NCBI GenBank assembly: GCA_035574175.1
Contig: DATLZB010000078.1
Coordinates: forward strand, 1-20,340
Length of the DNA: 20,340 nucleotides
DNA from: DATLZB01 sp035574175
GTDB taxonomy: Bacteria > Pseudomonadota > Alphaproteobacteria > Rhizobiales > Hyphomicrobiaceae
Direction of reading: 5' to 3'
Part shown: positions 7,325-14,211 of the stretch, one piece after another
Layout of the letters: every line of letters starts with the position of its first letter
Position numbering within the stretch: the first letter of the stretch is position 1
Made by a program: the position numbers and the translations under genes
Notes under the pieces: model-generated
Databases searched by the model: none
What the model saw: the letters and a program-made list of their open reading frames with translations, nothing else
What the model was told of the DNA's origin: nothing

Positions 7325-8431
7325 TCAAAAGAGGCTGAGCTGGCTCCCGGGCAGGTGTGGACGCTTAAACAGGTCGGTACGCAGCTCGTAAGTGCGCTCG
7401 TTCATACCGAGCCGCTTGAGCGCCAGGCGAAAGCGCAGGGCGATGTGCTCAGCGAACGGACCCCGCCCACGCTGGCGCAGACCGAACTCGGCCTCGTAGT
7501 CGCGGCCCCCGTGCAGGGACTGCACCAGCGAGATGACGCGCTTGGCCCGGTCCGGGAACTCGGTCGCCAGCCACTCCCGGAACAGCGTCTTGATCTCGAG
7601 CGGCAGCCGCAACATCACGTAGCCGGCCTGCCGCGCCCCGGCCTCGTGTGCGGCTTTGAGGATGCTCTCGATCTCGCTGTCGTTGAGGCCGGGCACGACG
7701 GGCGCGACCATGACTGTGGTCGGCACGCCTGCCTCGCTCAGCGCGCGCATCGCCTCGAGCCTCTTGCGGGGCGTGGTCGCCCGCGGCTCCATCTTGCGCG
7801 CGATCCGGCGGTCGAGCGTGGTCACCGACAGCGCCACCTTGACGAGCCCGAGTTTGGCCATGGGCGCCAGGATATCGAGGTCGCGCACCACGAGTGCCGA
7901 TTTGGTGACGATGCCGACCGGGTGCCGGGCCCGCGCCAGCACCTCCAGGATTGATCGGGTGATGCGGTGCTCGCGCTCAATCGGCTGGTAGGGGTCGGTG
8001 TTGGTGCCGAGCGCGATCAGCTTCGGCTGATAGCGCGGGTTGGCGAGCTCCCGCATCAACAGCTCTGCTGCATTGGTCTTGGCGTAGAGCTTGGTCTCGA
8101 AGTCGAGCCCCGCCGAGTGCCCGAGGTAGCAGTGGGTGGGCCGCGCGTAGCAGTAGATGCAGCCGTGCTCGCAGCCGCGATAGGGGTTGATCGACTGGTC
8201 GAAGCCGATGTCCGGGCTGTCGTTGGTGGTGATTATGCTGCGCGCCGGCTCGATGTGCACATCGGTCTTGAACGCCTCGAGCTGGCCGAGCCCTTCCCAG
8301 CCGTCGTCGAAGTCCTCGCGGACTTCGCTTTCGAAGCGGCCGCTATGGTTGGAGCGCGCCCCGCGGCCTCTTCGGCGCTCCGCATCCACCACGTTGGTGC
8401 CCGGTTCTTTCCCGTCTTTTGCAGGCTTCAT
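7325..8431 (-). CDS. PA0069-family radical SAM protein (SplB-like)
   Basis: This 368-residue protein carries the radical SAM iron-sulfur motif in CEHGCIYCYA (Cys87, Cys91, Cys94; CX3CX2C). Its N-terminus has RGRGARSNHSGRFE, which is diagnostic of the PA0069/Rv2578c group. That group is annotated as related to spore photoproduct lyase, but no member has a firmly established reaction as far as I know. A [4Fe-4S] cluster and S-adenosylmethionine-dependent radical chemistry are expected. The position next to rnhB and behind an SOS-box-like promoter (8500-8468) suggests a role in DNA damage or nucleic-acid repair; this is inference. The ATG at 8431 is the first in frame and leaves a leader of about 30 nt from the predicted transcription start. 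Confidence 0.92.
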   Translation of the reverse strand: MKPAKDGKEPGTNVVDAERRRGRGARSNHSGRFESEVREDFDDGWEGLGQLEAFKTDVHIEPARSIITTNDSPDIGFDQSINPYRGCEHGCIYCYARPTHCYLGHSAGLDFETKLYAKTNAAELLMRELANPRYQPKLIALGTNTDPYQPIEREHRITRSILEVLARARHPVGIVTKSALVVRDLDILAPMAKLGLVKVALSVTTLDRRIARKMEPRATTPRKRLEAMRALSEAGVPTTVMVAPVVPGLNDSEIESILKAAHEAGARQAGYVMLRLPLEIKTLFREWLATEFPDRAKRVISLVQSLHGGRDYEAEFGLRQRGRGPFAEHIALRFRLALKRLGMNERTYELRTDLFKRPHLPGSQLSLF

Positions 8432-8467
8432 TGATGCTAGGCCTATTCCGACACCCCATTTGTTCGC

Positions 8468-8496
8468 AGCCTACCTTGCACGCGAGAACATATCAA
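8468..8496 (-). promoter_or_regulatory. Predicted sigma70-type promoter for the radical SAM-rnhB operon
   Basis: On the minus strand, TTGATA (8496-8491) and TAGGCT (8473-8468) are separated by exactly 17 nt. Against TTGACA and TATAAT this is five and three matches. Transcription would begin near 8461, giving a leader of about 30 nt before the ATG at 8431. The -35 hexamer is embedded in the putative LexA box. Confidence 0.5.
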
Positions 8497-8500
8497 GAAC
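8486..8500 (-). promoter_or_regulatory. Putative LexA (SOS) box, GTTC-N7-GTTC
   Basis: Read on the minus strand the site is GTTCTTGATATGTTC, an exact match to the GTTC-N7-GTTC direct-repeat consensus of alphaproteobacterial LexA. It lies 55 nt upstream of the radical SAM start codon and covers the -35 element of the best promoter candidate there, where a repressor would block polymerase. It is also 64 nt upstream of the glycosyltransferase start on the plus strand, so control of that gene cannot be excluded. An 8-base fixed match arises by chance roughly once per 65 kb of random sequence per orientation. The promoter overlap is therefore what makes it credible. Confidence 0.62.
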
Positions 8501-8563
8501 AAAGCCAAGCTGGTTGGGCAGGCGAGGATAGCTTTGCCCCGCCGAGCGGGCTAATGAGCGGCC

Positions 8564-9268
8564 ATGATCACGGTCGTCATACCGACGCTTGAGGCGGAAG
8601 CCACCCTTGGGGCGACTCTTGCCTCACTGGTGCCGGCCGCCATTGACGGACTGGTGCGCCAGGTCATCGTCGTCGACAGCGGCTCCACCGACCGCACGCT
8701 GAAGATTGCCGAGGACGCCGGGGCCGACATCGTCCGGGCCGAGCCCGGCCGCGGCCGGGCCATGATGGCGGGCGCCGCTGCTGCCCGCTACCCATGGCTC
8801 CTTTTTCTCCATGCCGACACGGTCCTGGCCTCTGGGTGGGAAAGCGAAGTCGCCGCGCTCATCGAGCGCGTGGCATCCGGCGCCCGCCCGCTCACCGCCG
8901 CGGCGTTCCGCTTCGCCCTCGACGACACCGGCTTTTTCCCGCGCCTGCTCGAGCTCGGCGTGGTCGTCCGCTGCGCATTGTTCCGCCTGCCCTACGGCGA
9001 TCAGGGCCTGCTCATCCCGCGCCGGCTCTACGATCAGGTTGGTGGCTATCGCCCGCTGCCGCTGATGGAGGATGTCGACCTGATTCGCCGCCTCGGCCGC
9101 TCGCGGACGCTCATCCTGCGCACCAGCGCCGTGACGAGCGCGCTGCGCTACAAGCGCGAGGGCTATCTGGTCCGGGCCGCGCGCAACCTGTCGTGTGTCG
9201 GCTTGTTCTACCTGCGCGCTCCGATGCCTCTGATCGAGCGGCTCTACACGCCCGCGCGAAAAGCCTGA
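8564..9268 (+). CDS. Family 2 glycosyltransferase, TIGR04283 type
   Basis: This 234-residue GT-A fold protein begins MITVVIPTLE. It contains VVDSGSTD (36-43, nucleotide-sugar binding), GRGRAMMAGAAAA (62-74) and FLHADT (81-86, in place of the usual DxD metal motif). The acceptor-side block GDQGLLIPRRLYDQVGGY follows, with PLMEDVDL further on. This combination is that of the TIGR04283 subgroup, sometimes named for arsenosugar biosynthesis, though most members have no proven acceptor. There are no membrane helices. The partner usually seen beside it (a DUF2064/TIGR04282 nucleotidyl-type protein) is absent here, so pathway assignment is weak. It is divergent from the radical SAM gene, and only a weak Shine-Dalgarno precedes the ATG. 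Confidence 0.88.
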   Translation: MITVVIPTLEAEATLGATLASLVPAAIDGLVRQVIVVDSGSTDRTLKIAEDAGADIVRAEPGRGRAMMAGAAAARYPWLLFLHADTVLASGWESEVAALIERVASGARPLTAAAFRFALDDTGFFPRLLELGVVVRCALFRLPYGDQGLLIPRRLYDQVGGYRPLPLMEDVDLIRRLGRSRTLILRTSAVTSALRYKREGYLVRAARNLSCVGLFYLRAPMPLIERLYTPARKA

Positions 9269-9335
9269 ACCAATCTTTGGGGATTGATCGGGTCCTGATG
9301 CGGGCGACCGCTGCCATCGAACGAGCAGCAGGTAA

Positions 9336-9366
9336 AAGCCCCGTGAGCGCCTATTCTGCGGGGCTT
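9336..9366. terminator. Hairpin between the glycosyltransferase and the first exported hydrolase
   Basis: Perfect 8-nt arms AAGCCCCG (9336-9343) and CGGGGCTT (9359-9366) flank a 15-nt loop, 67 nt after the glycosyltransferase stop. There is no T-run on the plus strand after the stem, although a T4 follows on the minus strand. Termination is possible but unproven. Confidence 0.35.
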
Positions 9367-9376
9367 GGGCCGGCGC

Positions 9377-9382
9377 TATAGT
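9377..9382 (+). promoter_or_regulatory. Possible -10 element upstream of the first exported MBL gene
   Basis: TATAGT, within CGCTATAGTG, matches five of six consensus -10 bases and lies just after the hairpin. Transcription would begin near 9389, giving a leader of about 65 nt. The matching -35 position (TTCTGC, 9354-9359, 17 nt spacer) is weak, so this is a suggestion only. Confidence 0.3.
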
Positions 9383-9455
9383 GCCGCCGCATTCGGGCAC
9401 ACGCCGTCGGTTGCCTCGATAAGGCAAGAACAACCTGCGATCAGGGAGGACGCTC

Positions 9456-10460
9456 ATGACCAAGCTCACACGCCGCCACGTGCTGACCACCGCTGCCGCG
9501 GCGACCGCCGCGACGGCAATTACCCCGGCGCTCGGCACTGCGCCGGCACGTGCCGCCGCGCCTGCCGTGGGCAAGCAGGCGCCCGGCTATTACCGCTACA
9601 AGGTTGGCAGCTTCGAGGTGACGGTCGTCACCGACGGCTCGCGCTCGTTTCCGCTGCCGGACAACTTCGTGGTCAACAAGAGCAAGGAAGAGGTCAACGC
9701 GGCGCTCGCCGCCGCCTACATGGAAAAGGACAAGATGACGATCCACTTCTCGCCGATCGTCGTCAACACCGGTTCCAAGCTTGTGCTTATCGACACCGGC
9801 TACGGCGCCGCCGCTGCGGCTCAACCGAACAGCACTCAGGGCCTGCTGCAGTCAAATCTCGCCGCCGCCGGCATCGACGCCAAGGCGATCGACACGGTCA
9901 TCATCTCGCACTTCCACCAGGACCACACCAATGGCCTGCTCGCTCCGGACGGCAAGCCGGCATTTCCCAACGCCGAGGTCATGGTGCCCGAGGCCGAGTG
10001 GAAGTTCTGGATGGACGATGGCGAGATGGCCCGCGCCCCCAAGGGACGCATGGAGGAGTTGTTCAAGAACAACCGCCGGGTGTTCGATCAGGGGCTCGGC
10101 CGCAAGGTGACGCAGTACCAGTGGAACAAGGAGGTGGTTCCCGGCATTACCGCGCTGGCGACCGTCGGCCACACCCCCGGCCACACCTCGTATGTTGTCG
10201 CCTCCGGCTCGGGCAAGGTCTATGTCCAGTCGGACGTGACCAACCATCCGGCACTGTTCGTGCGCAATCCGGGCTGGCACGCAGCCTTCGACCAGGATCC
10301 GGTCAAGGCCGAGGAGACGCGCCGCAAGGTCTACGACATGCTGGTTGCCGAGAAGATGATGGTGCAGGGGTTCCACTATCCGTTCCCGGCTCTCGGCCAC
10401 GTCGAAAAGGACGGCAGCGGCTACCGCGTCATTCCGGTGCAATGGAGCCCGGCGCTCTGA
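9456..10460 (+). CDS. Tat-exported MBL-fold hydrolase, methyl parathion hydrolase-like (copy 1)
   Basis: The 334-residue precursor starts MTKLTRRHVLTTAAAA, a twin-arginine signal with a likely ARA-A cleavage near residue 33. The mature domain has the full dinuclear metal set: His152, His154, Asp156 and His157 in SHFHQDHTNG, His243 in GHTPGHTSYV, Asp260 in QSDVTNHP, and His307 in GFHYPFP. From memory, phrases such as APGYYR, VNTGSKLVLIDTG and HTPGHTSYVV closely resemble methyl parathion hydrolase, a periplasmic phosphotriesterase/arylesterase. Lactones or other esters are equally possible substrates. AGGGAGGA (9443-9450) is a strong Shine-Dalgarno five bases before the ATG. Its paralogue follows after 185 nt on the same strand. 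Confidence 0.92.
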   Translation: MTKLTRRHVLTTAAAATAATAITPALGTAPARAAAPAVGKQAPGYYRYKVGSFEVTVVTDGSRSFPLPDNFVVNKSKEEVNAALAAAYMEKDKMTIHFSPIVVNTGSKLVLIDTGYGAAAAAQPNSTQGLLQSNLAAAGIDAKAIDTVIISHFHQDHTNGLLAPDGKPAFPNAEVMVPEAEWKFWMDDGEMARAPKGRMEELFKNNRRVFDQGLGRKVTQYQWNKEVVPGITALATVGHTPGHTSYVVASGSGKVYVQSDVTNHPALFVRNPGWHAAFDQDPVKAEETRRKVYDMLVAEKMMVQGFHYPFPALGHVEKDGSGYRVIPVQWSPAL

Positions 10461-10645
10461 CCGGGCCGAGGCCGCGTTCGAAACAGTTCGACGGTTCGAG
10501 AAAACGTGAACGGCAGGTTGCCGGGAAAGCCCTTGCGGCCGAGCGCTGACGGGGCAATGGATCGGGCGGGCCGCAGTCGGCGGGTTGGTCCGCCCTCCGC
10601 CGGTCGATGCCGTGAGGGTGCGCAATTGCCCATAGGGAGAGCGCT

Positions 10646-11608
10646 ATGTTCCATTTGTCGCGTCGCAGATTTGTGATTTCCGCCGCGGCCGCGGGGGCCG
10701 CCTTTGGGCTGGATGGGCCACTGGAGTTTCTTCCCTCTGCCGAAGCGCAGGGGAAGAAGCAGGGCAAGGCGCCGGCGAGCGCCATGAAGTTCAAGAAGTT
10801 CAAGGTCGGTGACGTCGAGGTCACGACCATCTATGACGGCCTTTGGGAACGTGCCCACGATCCGGGCTTTGTCAGGAACGCCTCCCTTGACGAGGTCAAG
10901 GCGGCGCTCAGGGCCGGGGGGCTGACCGACGCGCATGTGCCGATTCCCTTCACCGTCACCCTGGTTCGCATCAAGGGCAACTACGTGTTGTTCGATTCGA
11001 GCACCGGCGGCCAGCTTGCACCGACCGCCGGCGAGTTTGCCGCGAACCTTAAGGCTGCCGGCGTGGAGGCGGCGCGGATCAAGACCATCGTCGTCACCCA
11101 CTTCCACCCCGACCACATCTTCGGCCTGATGGCGAAGGACACCAACGCCCAGGTCTATCCCGACGCCGAGATTTTGGTGCCGGCCGCCGAATACCAGTTC
11201 TGGACCGACCCGGCGACCACCGCTGGCGCCGCCAAGCGCATCCAGGCGACCTTTCCCAACTGGAAGAACATCCGTCACATCGAGCCGGATCGCGAGATCG
11301 TGGCTGGCGTCCGCTCGATCAACGCATACGGCCACACGCCCGGCCACATGAGCTACCTCGTCGCCTCGGGCAAGAGCCAGCTGATCGTGCTCGGCGATGT
11401 CACCAACATCCCGGCACTGTTCGTGAAGAACCCGCACTGGCACGCGGTGTTCGACACCGACCCGCAAATGGCTGAAGCCACCCGTCGCCGCATCTTCGAC
11501 CGCGCCATCGCCGACAAGGCGATCGTGAGCGGCTACCACTATGGCATGCCGGGTGCCGGCACCCTTGCCAGGGACGGCAAAGGCTACGTGTTCAAGCCCA
11601 TTGCCTGA
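10646..11608 (+). CDS. Tat-exported MBL-fold hydrolase, methyl parathion hydrolase-like (copy 2)
   Basis: The 320-residue precursor begins MFHLSRRRFVISAAAAGAAF, with a good twin-arginine motif (SRRRFV) and a cleavage site near AEA-Q (34-35). Metal ligands are His152, His154, Asp156 and His157 in THFHPDHIFG, His234 in GHTPGHMSYL, Asp251 in GDVTNIP and His298 in GYHYGMP. The HxHxDH block is at the same residue numbers as in copy 1. The segments DVTN-PALFV-NP-WHA-FD-DP and YHY/FHY are shared, so this is a tandem duplicate that has diverged strongly. The active-site loops and the 160-230 region differ, so the substrate may differ too. AGGGAG precedes the ATG at suitable spacing. The two genes could be co-transcribed, but the 185-nt gap leaves room for a second promoter. 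Confidence 0.92.
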   Translation: MFHLSRRRFVISAAAAGAAFGLDGPLEFLPSAEAQGKKQGKAPASAMKFKKFKVGDVEVTTIYDGLWERAHDPGFVRNASLDEVKAALRAGGLTDAHVPIPFTVTLVRIKGNYVLFDSSTGGQLAPTAGEFAANLKAAGVEAARIKTIVVTHFHPDHIFGLMAKDTNAQVYPDAEILVPAAEYQFWTDPATTAGAAKRIQATFPNWKNIRHIEPDREIVAGVRSINAYGHTPGHMSYLVASGKSQLIVLGDVTNIPALFVKNPHWHAVFDTDPQMAEATRRRIFDRAIADKAIVSGYHYGMPGAGTLARDGKGYVFKPIA

Positions 11609-11690
11609 TCCTTGCTCGCAATAAGCGGGCAGGCACACGCACAGGCGCAGTGGGAAGTCTGTCCCGATTGCAGTTCGATTCGTTGTCCTG

Positions 11691-11719
11691 CTGACAGCGG
11701 GCCAGGCTTCCTGTAGCTT
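11691..11719 (+). promoter_or_regulatory. Predicted promoter for the two-helix membrane protein gene
   Basis: CTGACA (11691-11696) and TAGCTT (11714-11719) are 17 nt apart. Transcription from here would begin around 11726, inside the open frame that starts at 11722. This supports the later ATG at 11752 as the real start. Confidence 0.35.
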
Positions 11720-11751
11720 CGATGGTGAGGGAACGGGCCGAGGGGCGGAGC

Positions 11752-12408
11752 ATGCCGCCGCCAGCGCAGCAATTTACGCCATCGCAGATCCTCGAAGCAG
11801 GCCGCCGCGCGGAAGCGGAAGGCCGCACCGAGTACGCCATCCAGTTCTACCGTCACCTCGTCGATCATCATGGCAGCGCCCCTGAGGCGGAGGCCGCCCA
11901 CGATGCGCTGGTCCTCATCGAGGCGCGTCGGGCAGGTGGCGGGCCGCCGCCGTTCAATGGCGCCGAGTTCAGGCCTGGACCTCCGCCGGTGCCCGCTGCC
12001 GACCGGCCTCCGCGACTGGGCAGCACCATCAGCCTCGGACTGGTCGGGGTGGAGCGGCCGCTGCCGCTCATCCTGCCCGCCCCGCGCAGGGCCTACCGCA
12101 CCGGCCGGCTGATCGCCCGCCTTCTGACCTGGATGGGCGGTGGGTCGGTGCTTGCCGGAGTGGCGGCCAACTCGGCTCTCCTTTTCGCTCCCGACCTGCT
12201 CGCCCGGCTTCCGGAAGTCGCCGTCGGTTGGCTCTTCCGACCGTTCGTGGCACCGGCCATGGCGGGCAGTGGCATCTTGGCCATGCTCCTCGGCCAACTT
12301 GCCCGTGCCGTGCTCGATTCCGCCAACGCCACCTGCGACATGGCGGCTACCACCCGCGCGCAGGCCGAGCATCAAGCTGACGCCATCGCCATCCAGTCGC
12401 GCGACTGA
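11752..12408 (+). CDS. Hypothetical membrane protein with TPR-like N-terminus
   Basis: The protein has 218 residues. Residues 10-60 form two amphipathic helices (ILEAGRRAEAEGRTEYAIQFY, then APEAEAAHDALVLIEARR) that look like one tetratricopeptide-type hairpin. A proline-rich linker (65-90) follows, then two hydrophobic segments at about 125-147 and 163-187. The C-terminal tail is polar and alanine/glutamine-rich. I do not recognise a named family beyond this; an envelope assembly or scaffolding role would be a guess. ATG 11752 was preferred to ATG 11722 because GAGGG ends seven bases before it, and because the predicted promoter would start transcription downstream of 11722. Both neighbours on the plus strand are separate units, so it is probably monocistronic. 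Confidence 0.75.
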   Translation: MPPPAQQFTPSQILEAGRRAEAEGRTEYAIQFYRHLVDHHGSAPEAEAAHDALVLIEARRAGGGPPPFNGAEFRPGPPPVPAADRPPRLGSTISLGLVGVERPLPLILPAPRRAYRTGRLIARLLTWMGGGSVLAGVAANSALLFAPDLLARLPEVAVGWLFRPFVAPAMAGSGILAMLLGQLARAVLDSANATCDMAATTRAQAEHQADAIAIQSRD

Positions 12409-12443
12409 CGCATTCGCCGGCCTGCGACGCCGTTGCCTATGAC

Positions 12444-12459
12444 GTCACGACAACGTGAC
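12444..12459. terminator. Short hairpin in the convergent gap
   Basis: GTCACG (12444-12449) and CGTGAC (12454-12459) form a perfect 6-nt stem with a 4-nt loop. It lies 36 nt after the membrane-protein stop and between convergent genes. No T-run follows in either direction. It could be a weak bidirectional terminator or chance. Confidence 0.25.
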
Positions 12460-12550
12460 CCCGCGCGTCATCGGCGCGATGCAAGCCGATGCTTGGCCTC
12501 GTTATGGGGAAGCACCCCAAGTGCCGACTTCACCCCAAGCAGCGGGACGG

Positions 12551-12733
12551 TCAGTTCCCGGCGGCCGCGCCGGTTCCCTTCGCCTTCGCAGCGCGTGCCT
12601 TGCCCGCGAGCTTTTTCAGGCGCTTGCGCACCGCCGGCGTGTTGCCCTGGATGCGCGTGACCTTGGGTCGCGGCAGTGCCCGGCGCGCCTTCTTCTTTCG
12701 CGTTTCAATGTTGCGGAGCGAGCGTTTGGTCAT
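12551..12733 (-). CDS. Small, very basic protein, 60 residues
   Basis: From the ATG at 12733 the frame gives 60 residues. About 20 are lysine or arginine and there is hardly any acid, with segments such as ETRKKKARRALPRPK and VRKRLKKLAGKARAAKAKG. The composition resembles ribosomal-protein tails, histone H1-like DNA-binding proteins and other nucleic-acid-binding peptides, but I recognise no family. The frame is open further upstream to 12952, but that part looks non-coding. No convincing Shine-Dalgarno is seen. It faces away from btaA, with 197 nt between the two starts. It may be a real small gene or a chance GC-rich frame. Lysine enrichment in a GC-rich genome argues mildly for real coding, since AAG-rich runs are not the default there. 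Confidence 0.45.
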   Translation of the reverse strand: MTKRSLRNIETRKKKARRALPRPKVTRIQGNTPAVRKRLKKLAGKARAAKAKGTGAAAGN

Positions 12734-12851
12734 GGCAAGGCCTGGCCGGTTGCGAGAGGGCACGAATGGCTTGCGCGTTCCTTTACGCAAGATCGCCGTT
12801 CGCCACAAGAGCGCCACACGTCTCGGCGCGTCATCGCATTTCCGTTTTAAG

Positions 12852-12880
12852 TTGCCAGCCCGAAGCGGCTTCAATAAATC
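12852..12880 (+). promoter_or_regulatory. Predicted promoter for btaAB
   Basis: TTGCCA (12852-12857) and TAAATC (12875-12880) are separated by 17 nt, in the most AT-rich patch of the 197-nt gap. Transcription would start near 12887 and give a leader of about 44 nt before the btaA ATG. No convincing Pho box was found next to it. Confidence 0.38.
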
Positions 12881-12930
12881 ACGCGCTGGCAGGGGTTCCT
12901 GCTCTGACCCTTGCGAATGCGAGGCCCACG

Positions 12931-14211
12931 ATGACGACGTCGCCGGAAGCACTGGCGGCCGAGCCCAAGCGGCTCAGGCTGCGTGGCAAGCATGACAAGC
13001 TCCGCCAGGCGGTACACCGCCACAAGGCCATCTCGCGGCAAGGCATTTCCGAACGTCTTTTCACCCTTGCATTCTCCGGCCTCGTCTATCCCCAGATCTG
13101 GGAAGATCCGGTGGTTGACCTGGAAGCGCTGCAACTGAAAGCCGATGAGCACCTCGTTGCCATCGCCTCCGGCGGCTGCAACATCCTGAGCTATCTGACG
13201 GCGGCGCCCATCAGGATCACCGCCATCGACCTCAACCCGGCGCACATCGCGTTGACCAAACTGAAGCTTGCGGCGGCGCGCCACCTGCCGGACTACGCCG
13301 CCTTCCACCGCTTCTTCGCCGAGGCCGACACCAACGCCAACGTCACCGCCTATTTCGAGCACATCCGTCCCCACCTCGACGACAAGACGCGCCGCTACTG
13401 GGAATCGCGCAACGCCATCGGCCGCCGGCGCATCGCCTACTTCCGCTCCAACCTTTACCGCCACGGCCTACTCGGCGCCTTCATTGGCGCGAGCCACCTC
13501 GTTGCCCGCATCCACGGCCGCAATCCGCGCAAGCTCTTGAGCGCCCGCTCTCGCGAGGAGCAGCGCCGCATTTTTGAAAGCGAGCTCGCGCCTCTGTTTG
13601 ACAAGCGCCACATCCGCTGGCTGGTCGACCGCCCATCGGCGCTGTTCGGCCTCGGCATACCGCCCTCCCAATTCAAGGCGCTAAAGGGCAATGAAACCCA
13701 CATGGCCAAAGTGCTGCGCAATCGGCTCGAGCGGCTGGCCTGCGACTTCGACCTTTCCGACAACTATTTCGCCTGGCAGGCGTTCGGCCGCCGTTATGCC
13801 AGTGGCGGTTCGGGCCCTCTGCCGCCTTACCTCCAACGCGCCAACTTTGAGACCGTGCGCGAGCGGGCAGGTTCCGTCGATGTCCAGCATCGCTCGCTCA
13901 CCGAGTATCTGGCCGGCGAGCCGGCAGGCAGTGTCGATGGCTTCGTCCTGCTTGATGCCCAGGATTGGATGACCGACGAGCAGTTGACTGCGCTGTGGCG
14001 CGAGATCGTGCGGTCGGCGCGCCCCGGCGCGCGCGTCATATTCCGCACCGCCGGCGAGCCCACCATTCTTCCCGGCCGCGTTCCGGACGAGATCCTGGCT
14101 CGCTTTACCTACGAGGCGGAGACATCGCGCCGCCTGACACGGAAGGACCGCTCCTCGATCTACGGCGGCTTCCACCTCTACGTGATGCGCGCCGGGGAGA
14201 ATGCGGCGTGA
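12931..14211 (+). CDS. btaA: S-adenosylmethionine:diacylglycerol 3-amino-3-carboxypropyltransferase BtaA (DUF3419)
   Basis: In the family, BtaA moves the 3-amino-3-carboxypropyl group of SAM to the free hydroxyl of diacylglycerol. This makes diacylglyceryl-homoserine, the first step to the betaine lipid DGTS. The 426-residue protein has the DUF3419 signature LVYPQIWEDPVVD (51-63). It then has the SAM-fold motifs AIASGGCNILSYL (78-90) and ITAIDLNPAHIALTKLKLAA (96-115, acidic Asp100). A C-terminal block reads VDGFVLLDAQDWM, with YGGFHLYVMRA near the end. It should work at the inner face of the cytoplasmic membrane without transmembrane helices. ATG 12931 was chosen because GAGG (12921-12924) lies six bases upstream and it gives the family length; the frame is open to 12676, but that part is unlike the family. 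Its stop overlaps the btaB start (GTGA). Confidence 0.9.
   Translation: MTTSPEALAAEPKRLRLRGKHDKLRQAVHRHKAISRQGISERLFTLAFSGLVYPQIWEDPVVDLEALQLKADEHLVAIASGGCNILSYLTAAPIRITAIDLNPAHIALTKLKLAAARHLPDYAAFHRFFAEADTNANVTAYFEHIRPHLDDKTRRYWESRNAIGRRRIAYFRSNLYRHGLLGAFIGASHLVARIHGRNPRKLLSARSREEQRRIFESELAPLFDKRHIRWLVDRPSALFGLGIPPSQFKALKGNETHMAKVLRNRLERLACDFDLSDNYFAWQAFGRRYASGGSGPLPPYLQRANFETVRERAGSVDVQHRSLTEYLAGEPAGSVDGFVLLDAQDWMTDEQLTALWREIVRSARPGARVIFRTAGEPTILPGRVPDEILARFTYEAETSRRLTRKDRSSIYGGFHLYVMRAGENAA

Noticed and set aside
6704..7954. A 416-codon plus-strand frame opposite rnhB and the radical SAM gene.
   Set aside because: The composition is that of antisense high-GC sequence, and the minus-strand proteins have complete catalytic motifs.
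10564..10597. GGGCGGG and TCCGCCC as an imperfect stem between the two exported MBL genes.
   Set aside because: There is a long 20-nt loop, one G-T closing pair and no T-run; it is expected by chance in sequence of this GC content.
12825..12850. A possible Pho box upstream of btaA (GCGTCATCGCATTTCCGTTTT).
   Set aside because: The first half resembles CTGTCAT, but the second 7-mer repeat does not match, so PhoB control is not supported by sequence.
12676..12930. An 85-residue N-terminal extension of BtaA.
   Set aside because: The sequence is unlike DUF3419, no ribosome site lies at 12676, and the predicted promoter lies inside this stretch.
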